Source: Sphaerochaetaceae bacterium (GTDB lineage Bacteria; Spirochaetota; Spirochaetia; Sphaerochaetales; Sphaerochaetaceae). Taken from it: DNA of 5,569 nt. Positions 1-5,569 of this stretch are shown here, one piece after another. Where the stretch lies: NCBI GenBank assembly GCA_016302165.1, contig JAEDOD010000106.1, positions 1-5,569 on the forward strand, in the 5' to 3' direction. The translations under genes were made by a program, and so were the position numbers. Under the pieces are notes generated by a model, which saw only the letters and a list, made by a program, of their open reading frames with translations, made no database searches and had not been told where the DNA came from. The number at the start of each line of letters is the position of its first letter. The stretch's first letter is position 1.

Positions 1-986
1 AGACAGGAGAATACCCTGGAGTAGTAGGAAGAATCCTGGAACCCTACAGCACCTGCCACATCGGAAATCTTATAGTCTGGATTCCCTAGATATCTCAGGG
101 AATTCTCTACCCGTATTCGCCTTATGTAGGATACTACTGTCTCCCCGACGCTTCTATGGAAGAGGCGGGAAAGATGGGAGGGAGAAAGAGAAACAAGGGA
201 GGAAAGATAAGAAAGGGAGAGATTCTCGCTGTAGTGCATAGAAATCTCGAAGATCACCCGCCTTATGGGCTCAGAAAAGCTTCTATGCTTCATTTCCCCC
301 ACAAGCCTAGTGTAGGAGATGAGCATCTCAGTAAAGAGAGTCTCAATGGCAAAGGATGTGGACACTGTCTCGATCTTCATTCCATAGTACGAAGAGATCC
401 TGTCTACCATGAATGGCGACACTCCAGCCTCCTCCGCTGTCTTTCTCAGAAGGGTATTGGCAATTATTGCGTAATTCTGGATATTCCTCAGGGCGCTGGG
501 ATTTCGCTTCTCCATGGCTGAGAAAAGGGAGGAGCCTGAAAGGGAAAAGGCCTCCACCACTCTCACATCACCGCTCTTAACCATCTCCAGAATCATATTC
601 TCCCCTTCGTAGCGCCTTTCGATGCTCCTTACATCTCCGTATGAGACATCAAGGTCCTCAAATAGGCGAAGAGAGGTTTCGCTCCTTTTATCTATGGTCC
701 ACTCCCCTTCTCCCCAGAGAGTATCGAAGTAGGCTGAAAGAATGGGAAGAAGGGTCCTGTCCCATAGGACAAAGGGATATGAGGAGAGACCAGTTTCTGC
801 GTTCTCGTCCCGAAATGGCCCGATCTCCACTCGCTTTCCTTCTTTCATGAAAACGACCTTTCCCAGCCCATTTCCGTCCCTCAGGAGAAGAGCCCTCTTC
901 TCCTCTCCCTCTTCTGTCTCCTCGGAGATTACTATGGCCAATCCCAATCTATCCAGTATTCTCTCTGTAAATTGAAAAGCTTCCAT
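1..986 (-). CDS. AraC-family transcriptional regulator, 3' end cut by window edge
   Basis: Reading the minus strand from the ATG at 986 gives an open frame of 328 codons that runs off the left edge, so only about the last 10-20 residues are missing. The C-terminus is an AraC/XylS double helix-turn-helix. The first HTH lies around residues 256-276 (LSLSYLSSLVSLSPSHLSRLF without gaps ends in the usual SRLF). The linker helix RRIRVENSLRYL is at about 289-300. The second HTH is at about 305-327 (KISDVAGAVGFQDSSYYSRVF). The middle part (about 122-228) has the ERRYEGENMILEMVKSGD and LRNIQNYAIIANTLLRKTAE segments that I recall from a large Firmicutes AraC group; no classical cupin is evident at the N-terminus. 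The protein is therefore a DNA-binding regulator, presumably of the divergent symporter-hydrolase pair. An in-frame TAA lies about 10 codons upstream of 986 with no other start between. No Shine-Dalgarno is seen at normal spacing, so expression may be weak. The effector is unknown. Confidence 0.95.
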   Translation of the reverse strand, partial: MEAFQFTERILDRLGLAIVISEETEEGEEKRALLLRDGNGLGKVVFMKEGKRVEIGPFRDENAETGLSSYPFVLWDRTLLPILSAYFDTLWGEGEWTIDKRSETSLRLFEDLDVSYGDVRSIERRYEGENMILEMVKSGDVRVVEAFSLSGSSLFSAMEKRNPSALRNIQNYAIIANTLLRKTAEEAGVSPFMVDRISSYYGMKIETVSTSFAIETLFTEMLISYTRLVGEMKHRSFSEPIRRVIFEISMHYSENLSLSYLSSLVSLSPSHLSRLFHRSVGETVVSYIRRIRVENSLRYLGNPDYKISDVAGAVGFQDSSYYSRVFSC

Positions 987-1043
987 AAAAAGAGTTTCTG
1001 TTCCAAATCCTCTTATTACAACAATAAATTCAATGAAAAGAAC

Positions 1044-1083
1044 AAAAAAGTACCGAAGTAAATGAAAAAAGTACCCTTAGAAT
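1044..1083 (+). promoter_or_regulatory. Divergent regulatory region with 21-bp-spaced direct repeat and candidate -10
   Basis: The 117 bp between the divergent starts (987-1103) contain two exact copies of AAAAAAGTACC, at 1044-1054 and 1065-1075. Their 21-bp offset puts both on the same face of the helix. Tandem direct half-sites about two turns apart are the known arrangement for AraC-family activators. Three bases after the second copy is TAGAAT (1078-1083), a 5/6 match to a sigma-70 -10 box. No good -35 box lies 16-18 bp upstream of it, which would suit an activator-dependent promoter. Two cautions apply: six of the eleven repeat bases are A, and a start point near 1090 would leave only a very short leader before the ribosome binding site at 1091. 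I could not pick a convincing promoter for the regulator on the other strand. Confidence 0.42.
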
Positions 1084-1090
1084 ATAGAAA

Positions 1091-1096
1091 AAGGAG
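1091..1096 (+). promoter_or_regulatory. Ribosome binding site fixing the symporter start at 1104
   Basis: AAGGAG is a near-perfect Shine-Dalgarno sequence, 7 bases before the ATG at 1104. The in-frame ATG at 1062 has no comparable site and lies inside the candidate regulatory repeat. The 14 extra residues from that start are basic and polar and precede the normal N-terminus of the family. The downstream start is therefore preferred. Confidence 0.85.
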
Positions 1097-1103
1097 CAAT
1101 ACT

Positions 1104-2489
1104 ATGGCAGACAAAGGACAGAGACCTTTCGGTTTCCGTGACAAGTTAGGTTATCTCATGGGTGACTTCGGCAACGACTTCACCTTCATTCTCTCATCAT
1201 CCTTCCTTCTGAAGTTCTATACAGACATCATGGACGTGAATGCAGCAATAGTAGGCGTGATAATGATGATCGCAAGATTCGTCGATGCTGTCACAGATGT
1301 GACCATGGGAAGAATCTGCGACAGAGGTAAGGGCGGAAAGAATGGTAAGTACAGACCATGGCTTCTTCGCATGTGCGGACCTGTGGCCATCGCCTCCTTC
1401 CTGATGTATCAGAGCGGCCTGGCTTCCATGCCAATGACCTTCAAGGTAATCTATCTCTTCATTACATATATTCTCTGGGGCTCCGTGTTCTACACCTCAG
1501 TCAACATTCCTTACGGCTCCATGGCAAGTGCCATCTCTCCTGAGCCGGATGACAGACAGTCCCTGTCAACCTTCAGGTCAATGGGCGGTCTTCTTGCAGG
1601 AATGATCATCATGGTGCTGGTTCCTCTTGTTGTCTACAAGACTCTGGAGGATGGAACAGTGGTCATGGATGGCGGCAAGTTCACCATGCTTGCAGGAGTA
1701 TTCTCAGTCCTGGCAGTAGGCGCATATCTTCTATGCTATGCCCTTACCACTGAAAGAGTGGTCCCTCAGGTAGACAAGAAGACCTTCGAAAGCAATTCAG
1801 TGGGAAGAATGCTTAGAAACGCTGTTATCAACAGATCCCTCTTGAGCATCATCGCAGCCTCCATCGTCATGCTCCTTTCCCAGCTGACCATGCAGGCCAT
1901 GGCTGGATATGTCTATCCAAACTACTATGGAAGTGCAACAGCCCAGTCTGCTTCCACAGGTGCCATGGGTATCGGAATGATTATCGCTGCAGCCATCGCC
2001 AAGCCGATTGCAAGGAAATACGGAAAGGCGGAGCTTTCCATCGCCTCCAACCTCTTTGCTGGCGTAATGGGAATAGTCACATTCATCATCAGACCTCAGA
2101 GCGTATGGGTATTTGTGGCAATGCAGTTCCTCTGCTGGTTCGGTCTTGGAGTCTTCACCATGATCTCCTGGGCTCTGATTACAGACGTCATCGACGACGC
2201 AGAGCTGAAGAACGGCATCAGGGAGGACGGCTCAGTATATGCCCTCTACTCCTTTGCCCGCAAGATTGGCCAGGCCCTCTCTGCAGGCCTTTCTGGCTTC
2301 CTGCTTTCAGCCATCGGATATACAGCAGAGACAGCGAACCTGCCTAAGGTTAAGGAAGGAATCTTCAACATCTCAACCCTTATCCCTTCCCTAGGCTTCA
2401 TCCTCCTGGCCCTGATTCTCTGGTTCTGGTATCCTCTACACAAGAAGACAGTGGATGAAAACGTAAGGAAACTCAAGGAGATGAGATAA
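1104..2489 (+). CDS. GPH-family (MelB/GusB-like) sugar:cation symporter
   Basis: This 461-residue protein belongs to the glycoside-pentoside-hexuronide:cation symporters of the major facilitator superfamily (MFS_2), which couple glycoside uptake across the inner membrane to H+ or Na+ entry. Its length and roughly twelve hydrophobic segments are normal for the family. The N-terminus KLGYLMGDFGNDFTF (about 14-28) is typical. RFVDAVTDVTMGRICDR (58-74) carries D61 and D65, which match the helix-II cation-site aspartates of MelB by alignment in memory. GKYRPWLL (81-88) is the conserved loop after helix II. NIPYGSM and the following DDRQSLSTFRS are family landmarks. In the C-terminal half, TDVIDDAELKNGIREDGSVY (360-379) is followed by SFARKIGQAL with K387, corresponding to the conserved lysine of helix XI. 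The start at 1104 is chosen for its AAGGAG site; the ATG at 1062 would add 14 residues. The gene stops two bases before the GH2 start, so the pair is surely cotranscribed. The substrate is presumably the glycoside cleaved by the GH2 enzyme; sequence alone does not name it. Confidence 0.95.
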   Translation: MADKGQRPFGFRDKLGYLMGDFGNDFTFILSSSFLLKFYTDIMDVNAAIVGVIMMIARFVDAVTDVTMGRICDRGKGGKNGKYRPWLLRMCGPVAIASFLMYQSGLASMPMTFKVIYLFITYILWGSVFYTSVNIPYGSMASAISPEPDDRQSLSTFRSMGGLLAGMIIMVLVPLVVYKTLEDGTVVMDGGKFTMLAGVFSVLAVGAYLLCYALTTERVVPQVDKKTFESNSVGRMLRNAVINRSLLSIIAASIVMLLSQLTMQAMAGYVYPNYYGSATAQSASTGAMGIGMIIAAAIAKPIARKYGKAELSIASNLFAGVMGIVTFIIRPQSVWVFVAMQFLCWFGLGVFTMISWALITDVIDDAELKNGIREDGSVYALYSFARKIGQALSAGLSGFLLSAIGYTAETANLPKVKEGIFNISTLIPSLGFILLALILWFWYPLHKKTVDENVRKLKEMR

Positions 2490-2491
2490 GA

Positions 2492-4708
2492 ATGAGATAT
2501 ATTACAGAGATCAATTCAGGATGGGAATTCTCCAAGGAAGGTAAGTGGGAGAGAGTCTCTCTCCCCCACTCCTGGAATAGCGTAGACGGAATGGATGGAG
2601 GAAATGACTACTATAGAGGCCAGTGCATCTATAGGCGCACCATCCTGAAGTCTGAGCTTCCGGAATCCCAGGAGCACTTCCTGGAGATTAATGGAGCAAA
2701 CTCATCTGCCGTTGTTTCCCTTAACGGGAAAAAGCTCATGAGCCACGACGGAGGATACTCCACATTCCGCGTAAGGCTCTCAGATGACCTTAAGGATGAG
2801 AATACACTTGAAATCGCTGTAGACAACTCTCTGTCAAGCAGGGTCTATCCCCAGACAGCAGACTTCACATTCTACGGCGGCCTATATAGGGACGTAAGGA
2901 TAATCAGCGTCCCATCCTCCCACTTCTCCCTGGAGTGGTTCGGAACTCCAGGCATCAAGGCAACTCCTGACCCTAAGGGAACGCTGGAAGTTGAGAGCTT
3001 TGTAGAGGGGGAATATGACGCCATCCGCTACACTCTCCTGGATAGAGACGGAAAGACCGTAACAGAGGAGACAAGAAAGGAGACTAAAGTTAAGCTTTCT
3101 GTTCCTTCCCCTCATCTCTGGAACGGAAGAAAGGATCCTTATCTCTACACAATAAAGGTAGAGCTTCTGGAAAAGGATGAAGTCCTGGACAGAGTGGAAG
3201 CTGAAATCGGCTTCAGAAGCTTCTCCATTGATCCCGAGAGAGGATTCATCCTCAACGGAGAAGAGTATCCATTGAGAGGAGTTAGCCGCCATCAGGACAG
3301 AATCGGAAAAGGCAACGCAATAACGAAAGAGGACCACGAAGAGGATATGGCCCTTATTGCTGAAGTTGGAGCCAACACCATCCGTCTTGCCCACTATCAG
3401 CATGACCAGTACTTCTACCAGCTCTGCGACAGATATGGAATGGTAGTATGGGCTGAGATTCCATATATCTCCCAGCACATGCCGGGAGGAAGGGAGAATA
3501 CAATCTCCCAGATGAAGGAGCTCATCTGTCAGAACTATAACCACCCTTCCATTGTAGTCTGGGGCCTCTCCAATGAGATAACAATGGGTAACAGCAAGGA
3601 TCCTGACCTATTGGAGAACCACAGGATCCTCAACGATCTCTGCCACAGTATGGACAAGACAAGGCTCACTACCATGGCCATGCTTACAATGTGCAATATA
3701 GATGACGAGATTGTACACATAAGCGATGTCGTGGCCTATAACCACTACTTCGGCTGGTATGGTGGAGAAGTATCCATGAACGGTCCATGGTTCGACAACT
3801 TCCATAAGAAGTATCCTTCCAGGGCCATCGGCTGCAGCGAATATGGCTGCGAAGCCTTGAACTGGCATACTTCACGCCCAACCCAAGGTGATTACACCGA
3901 AGAGTATCAGGCATATTACCATGAAGAGATGATCAAGCAGTTCTTTCCAAGGAAGTATCTATGGGCAACCTACGTATGGAATATGTTCGACTTCGGAGCT
4001 GATGCCAGAGGTGAAGGTGGAGAGAATGGCCAGAACCACAAGGGTCTGGTGACCATAGACAGGAAATACAAGAAAGACTCCTTCTATGCATATAAGGCCT
4101 GGCTCTCAGAAGAGAAGTTCGTCCATATCTGTTCAAAGCGCTATGTCGACAGAACGGAAGATATGACATTGGTCAAGGTCTATTCAAACCTTCCTGAGGT
4201 TACACTCTTCCTTAACGGAGAGAAGTTTGAGACAAAGAAGGCTGAAGACCACTTCTTCTCCTTCACTGTTCCAAACAAGGGAAGGACAGAAATAAAGGCA
4301 GTAAGCGGAGAATACTCTGATGAGGCTGTAATCAATAAGGTTGAAGTCTTCAATGAAGAGTATAGGCTGAAGGAAAAGGGCGCTATCCTCAACTGGTTCG
4401 ACATTACAGAGCGTGAAGGCTACTGCTCCCTTAACAGCAAGATCAGCGACATCATGGCTTCCTGGAAAGGAAAGATGATTCTTTCCCTCCTACTTATGAA
4501 GAAGGCAAAGGGACTGAAGAAGAAAAACAAGGGAGAAAAGGGAAATCCAGCCTCCTCCATGGCCAATAAGGACATGATGGCAATGGTTGGCTCTTTCACT
4601 ATCCTCCGCATATCCTCAATGGTTTCCATGCTCGGCATAGAGTTCACCAAGGAAGAGCTTCTGTCTCTGAATAGAAAGCTCAATAAGGTTAAGCTTAAGA
4701 AAAACTGA
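2492..4708 (+). CDS. Cytoplasmic glycoside hydrolase family 2, beta-galactosidase-like
   Basis: This 738-residue GH2 enzyme hydrolyses a terminal beta-linked sugar with retention of configuration. It has no signal peptide, so it acts in the cytoplasm on imported substrate. The order of domains is: sugar-binding jelly-roll (about 1-138, ending DFTFYGGLYRDV at 124-135), Ig-like domain (about 140-245), TIM barrel (about 250-545), a second Ig-like domain (about 550-625), and a Lys- and Met-rich tail (about 640-738). GVSRHQDR (263-270) opens the barrel. The acid/base is E362 in GLSNE, and the nucleophile is E450 in CSEYG; both catalytic glutamates are intact. N515-H-K517 sits where beta-glucuronidases have their carboxylate-reading N-x-K, but I recall beta-galactosidases with N-x-K-G-L here too. 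GVSRHQDR, HYQHDQYFY and VVWAEIP favour beta-galactosidase; beta-glucuronidase or beta-galacturonidase remains possible. It is shorter than E. coli LacZ (1023) and lacks its small-chain domain. Its AAGGAG (2475-2480) lies inside the symporter gene, 11 bases before the ATG, suggesting translational coupling. Confidence 0.95.
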   Translation: MRYITEINSGWEFSKEGKWERVSLPHSWNSVDGMDGGNDYYRGQCIYRRTILKSELPESQEHFLEINGANSSAVVSLNGKKLMSHDGGYSTFRVRLSDDLKDENTLEIAVDNSLSSRVYPQTADFTFYGGLYRDVRIISVPSSHFSLEWFGTPGIKATPDPKGTLEVESFVEGEYDAIRYTLLDRDGKTVTEETRKETKVKLSVPSPHLWNGRKDPYLYTIKVELLEKDEVLDRVEAEIGFRSFSIDPERGFILNGEEYPLRGVSRHQDRIGKGNAITKEDHEEDMALIAEVGANTIRLAHYQHDQYFYQLCDRYGMVVWAEIPYISQHMPGGRENTISQMKELICQNYNHPSIVVWGLSNEITMGNSKDPDLLENHRILNDLCHSMDKTRLTTMAMLTMCNIDDEIVHISDVVAYNHYFGWYGGEVSMNGPWFDNFHKKYPSRAIGCSEYGCEALNWHTSRPTQGDYTEEYQAYYHEEMIKQFFPRKYLWATYVWNMFDFGADARGEGGENGQNHKGLVTIDRKYKKDSFYAYKAWLSEEKFVHICSKRYVDRTEDMTLVKVYSNLPEVTLFLNGEKFETKKAEDHFFSFTVPNKGRTEIKAVSGEYSDEAVINKVEVFNEEYRLKEKGAILNWFDITEREGYCSLNSKISDIMASWKGKMILSLLLMKKAKGLKKKNKGEKGNPASSMANKDMMAMVGSFTILRISSMVSMLGIEFTKEELLSLNRKLNKVKLKKN

Positions 4709-4716
4709 TTGTATCC

Positions 4717-4750
4717 CGGCCTCTTCGGAGGCCGATTTACTTCTTCTCTA
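4717..4750 (+). terminator. Rho-independent terminator of the symporter-hydrolase operon
   Basis: A perfect 7-bp stem, CGGCCTC at 4717-4723 and GAGGCCG at 4728-4734, closes a TTCG loop. The loop is the very stable C(UUCG)G tetraloop. The stem is followed by a pyrimidine- and T-rich but interrupted tract (ATTTACTTCTTCTCT). It begins 8 bases after the hydrolase stop codon, so it marks the operon end and separates it from the beta-barrel gene. The interrupted T tract means some read-through is possible. Confidence 0.85.
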
Positions 4751-4804
4751 TCAGCAAACGGAATGGAACAACAGTCAAGGACTCCAAAACTTTTATTATA
4801 CAAT

Positions 4805-4832
4805 TTGCCTTATTTTGTATCACTTATATGAT
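4805..4832 (+). promoter_or_regulatory. Candidate sigma-70 promoter of the beta-barrel gene
   Basis: TTGCCT (4805-4810, 4/6 match to the -35 consensus) and TATGAT (4827-4832, 5/6 match to the -10 consensus) are separated by 16 bp in an AT-rich stretch. Transcription would begin near 4839, giving a leader of about 95 bases. A second -10-like TATAAA lies at 4904-4909 without a partner at normal spacing. The preceding terminator means the gene needs a promoter somewhere in this 226-bp gap. The choice between these sites is uncertain. Confidence 0.35.
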
Positions 4833-4880
4833 TTTGAAGTTTTTTCAAACATAAAGACTATTCTCTCTGTTGAACTGAGA
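4833..4880. repeat. Two inverted repeats in the leader of the beta-barrel gene
   Basis: The first repeat is TTTGAA (4833-4838) and TTCAAA (4844-4849), separated by five bases, directly after the candidate -10 box. The second is a 17-bp imperfect palindrome at 4864-4880, TCTCTGTTGAACTGAGA. It is symmetric about G4872, with GTT/AAC and TCTC/GAGA arms and one mismatched pair. Either could be an operator or a weak RNA hairpin. Both are short and lie in AT-rich sequence, so they could also be chance. Confidence 0.3.
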
Positions 4881-4934
4881 CCATTTTAGTGGCATTTTAC
4901 TCCTATAAAGTATTTTTTCATAAGGAGAAAAATA

Positions 4935-5558
4935 ATGAAAAAGACATTTGCAATCGTTGCACTTTTGGTAATGGTAGTATCTGTAGTTTCTGCAGGATCA
5001 GTCTATCTTGACAGTGGTGTTTCCTTCTCAAATGGAAACAGGGGATTGGAAATTGATGGAGAGAAGGGTAAGAAATATGAACTTTCTGTAGTTTCACTTC
5101 CTCTGGAAGTTGGCTACAGGGAAGCATTCGATAATGGAGTAGTTGTTTCCGGTTCTGCTGGAGTTTTCTTCAATCTCAGCGAGAAAACCAATGGACAGAC
5201 TGTTGATAAAGATAATATCTACCCTACACACTTCTCTCTGAAGGCTCAGGCTGGATATGGCATGGAAATCAATGAAAAGCTTGCAGCTGAGTTCCTGGGA
5301 GGCTTCTCTTACGCCTTTGGATCAGAAAAAGAAGACAAAGTCAAGACTTCTTTCTCAACAATCACTCTGACAGCTGAAGCTGGAGTGAAGTATGAGATTG
5401 TTGATTCCATCACTCTTAGAGCAGGTGCAAAGATCGGCATTCCATTTACAACTACTCTTAAGACAAAAGCTGATGGTGCTTCAGATAGCTACAAAATCAA
5501 GCTCTATGGCTTCATGTTCAACATCACTCCATTTGTTGGAGCTGCATACCAGTTCTAA
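4935..5558 (+). CDS. Small secreted outer-membrane beta-barrel protein
   Basis: This 207-residue protein begins with a clear signal peptide: MKK, a hydrophobic core at about 5-18, and a signal peptidase I site VSA before G21. The mature part is rich in alternating hydrophobic and polar residues, with many Gly, Ser, Thr and aromatic residues and no cysteine. Likely strands are at about 22-32, 47-60, 68-78, 97-110, 115-127, 136-152, 156-168 and 184-206. That gives about eight strands, like the OmpA/OmpX-sized barrels. It ends in AAYQF, and a terminal Phe is the known sorting signal for the outer-membrane assembly (BAM) machinery. I recognise no specific family, and its role (structural, adhesion or narrow pore) is unknown. 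TAAGGAG (4921-4927), 7 bases before the ATG, supports the start. It appears to be a separate transcription unit behind the terminator, with no evident tie to the sugar genes. A periplasmic beta-sandwich is a less likely alternative. Confidence 0.85.
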   Translation: MKKTFAIVALLVMVVSVVSAGSVYLDSGVSFSNGNRGLEIDGEKGKKYELSVVSLPLEVGYREAFDNGVVVSGSAGVFFNLSEKTNGQTVDKDNIYPTHFSLKAQAGYGMEINEKLAAEFLGGFSYAFGSEKEDKVKTSFSTITLTAEAGVKYEIVDSITLRAGAKIGIPFTTTLKTKADGASDSYKIKLYGFMFNITPFVGAAYQF

Positions 5559-5569
5559 TTTCCTGTCAT

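Noticed and set aside
156..975. Several plus-strand open frames of 69-121 codons over the first kilobase
   Set aside because: They lie opposite the AraC-type gene, whose minus-strand frame is continuous for 328 codons and carries a recognisable double HTH. The plus-strand products have no family features.
987..1061. Sigma-70 promoter for the AraC-type gene on the minus strand
   Set aside because: The best pair (TTTTCA and TAATAA) has only 15-bp spacing and weak matches in AT-rich sequence, so I do not call it.
1032..1068. AATGAAAA repeated at 1032-1039 and 1061-1068
   Set aside because: It is low-complexity, 29 bp apart (not an integral number of turns) and only partly overlaps the better GTACC-containing repeat.
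2882..3544. A 220-codon minus-strand open frame inside the GH2 gene
   Set aside because: It overlaps the conserved GH2 barrel, has no ribosome binding site I can see and no recognisable motif. It is a by-product of codon bias in the coding strand.
4480..4705. Frameshift or run-on as the source of the unusual Lys-rich GH2 tail
   Set aside because: The tail keeps the same codon style as the rest of the gene, ends in a structured motif matching an earlier one (LN-x-K), and is followed at once by a proper terminator. It looks like a genuine domain.
4420..4803. A 127-codon minus-strand open frame spanning the GH2 tail and the terminator
   Set aside because: It would have to be read through the 7-bp UUCG hairpin and encodes a low-complexity antisense of the Lys- and Met-rich tail. 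The GH2 frame on the other strand is clearly the gene.

Overview
The window holds an ordinary-looking sugar-catabolic locus followed by an unrelated envelope gene. From left to right: a minus-strand AraC-family regulator (986 down to the left edge, lacking only its last residues); a 117-bp divergent intergenic region; a plus-strand pair encoding a GPH-type sugar:cation symporter (start best placed at 1104) and a glycoside hydrolase family 2 enzyme separated by 2 bp; a strong hairpin terminator with a UUCG tetraloop right after the hydrolase; a 226-bp AT-rich intergenic region; and a plus-strand gene for a small secreted beta-barrel protein.

The functional picture, inferred from families and layout, is as follows. 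The symporter imports a glycoside through the inner membrane. The GH2 enzyme has no signal peptide, so it cleaves the glycoside in the cytoplasm. The divergent AraC-type protein probably switches the pair on when the sugar is present. An 11-bp direct repeat with a 21-bp period (two helical turns) lies in the divergent region and is a reasonable candidate for the regulator's tandem half-sites. The hydrolase looks most like the beta-galactosidase branch of GH2, but the exact sugar cannot be fixed from sequence; an N-x-K motif near the end of the catalytic barrel keeps beta-glucuronide or beta-galacturonide cleavage open.

The organism appears to be diderm. The last gene encodes a protein with a signal peptide, alternating amphipathic strands and a C-terminal phenylalanine, as in outer-membrane beta-barrels. 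In contrast, the regulator and the GH2 enzyme resemble Clostridia/Lachnospiraceae proteins from memory. A diderm with moderate-to-low GC, AGA/AGG-rich arginine usage and Firmicutes-like sugar genes fits a gut-associated spirochaete (Treponema or Sphaerochaeta type), but this is an inference without any marker gene in the window.

I found no RNA gene, CRISPR array, insertion sequence or defence system. I see no convincing new biological system. The points most worth a second look are the uncharacterised C-terminal module of the GH2 enzyme, the 21-bp-period repeat in the divergent region, and the substrate question.
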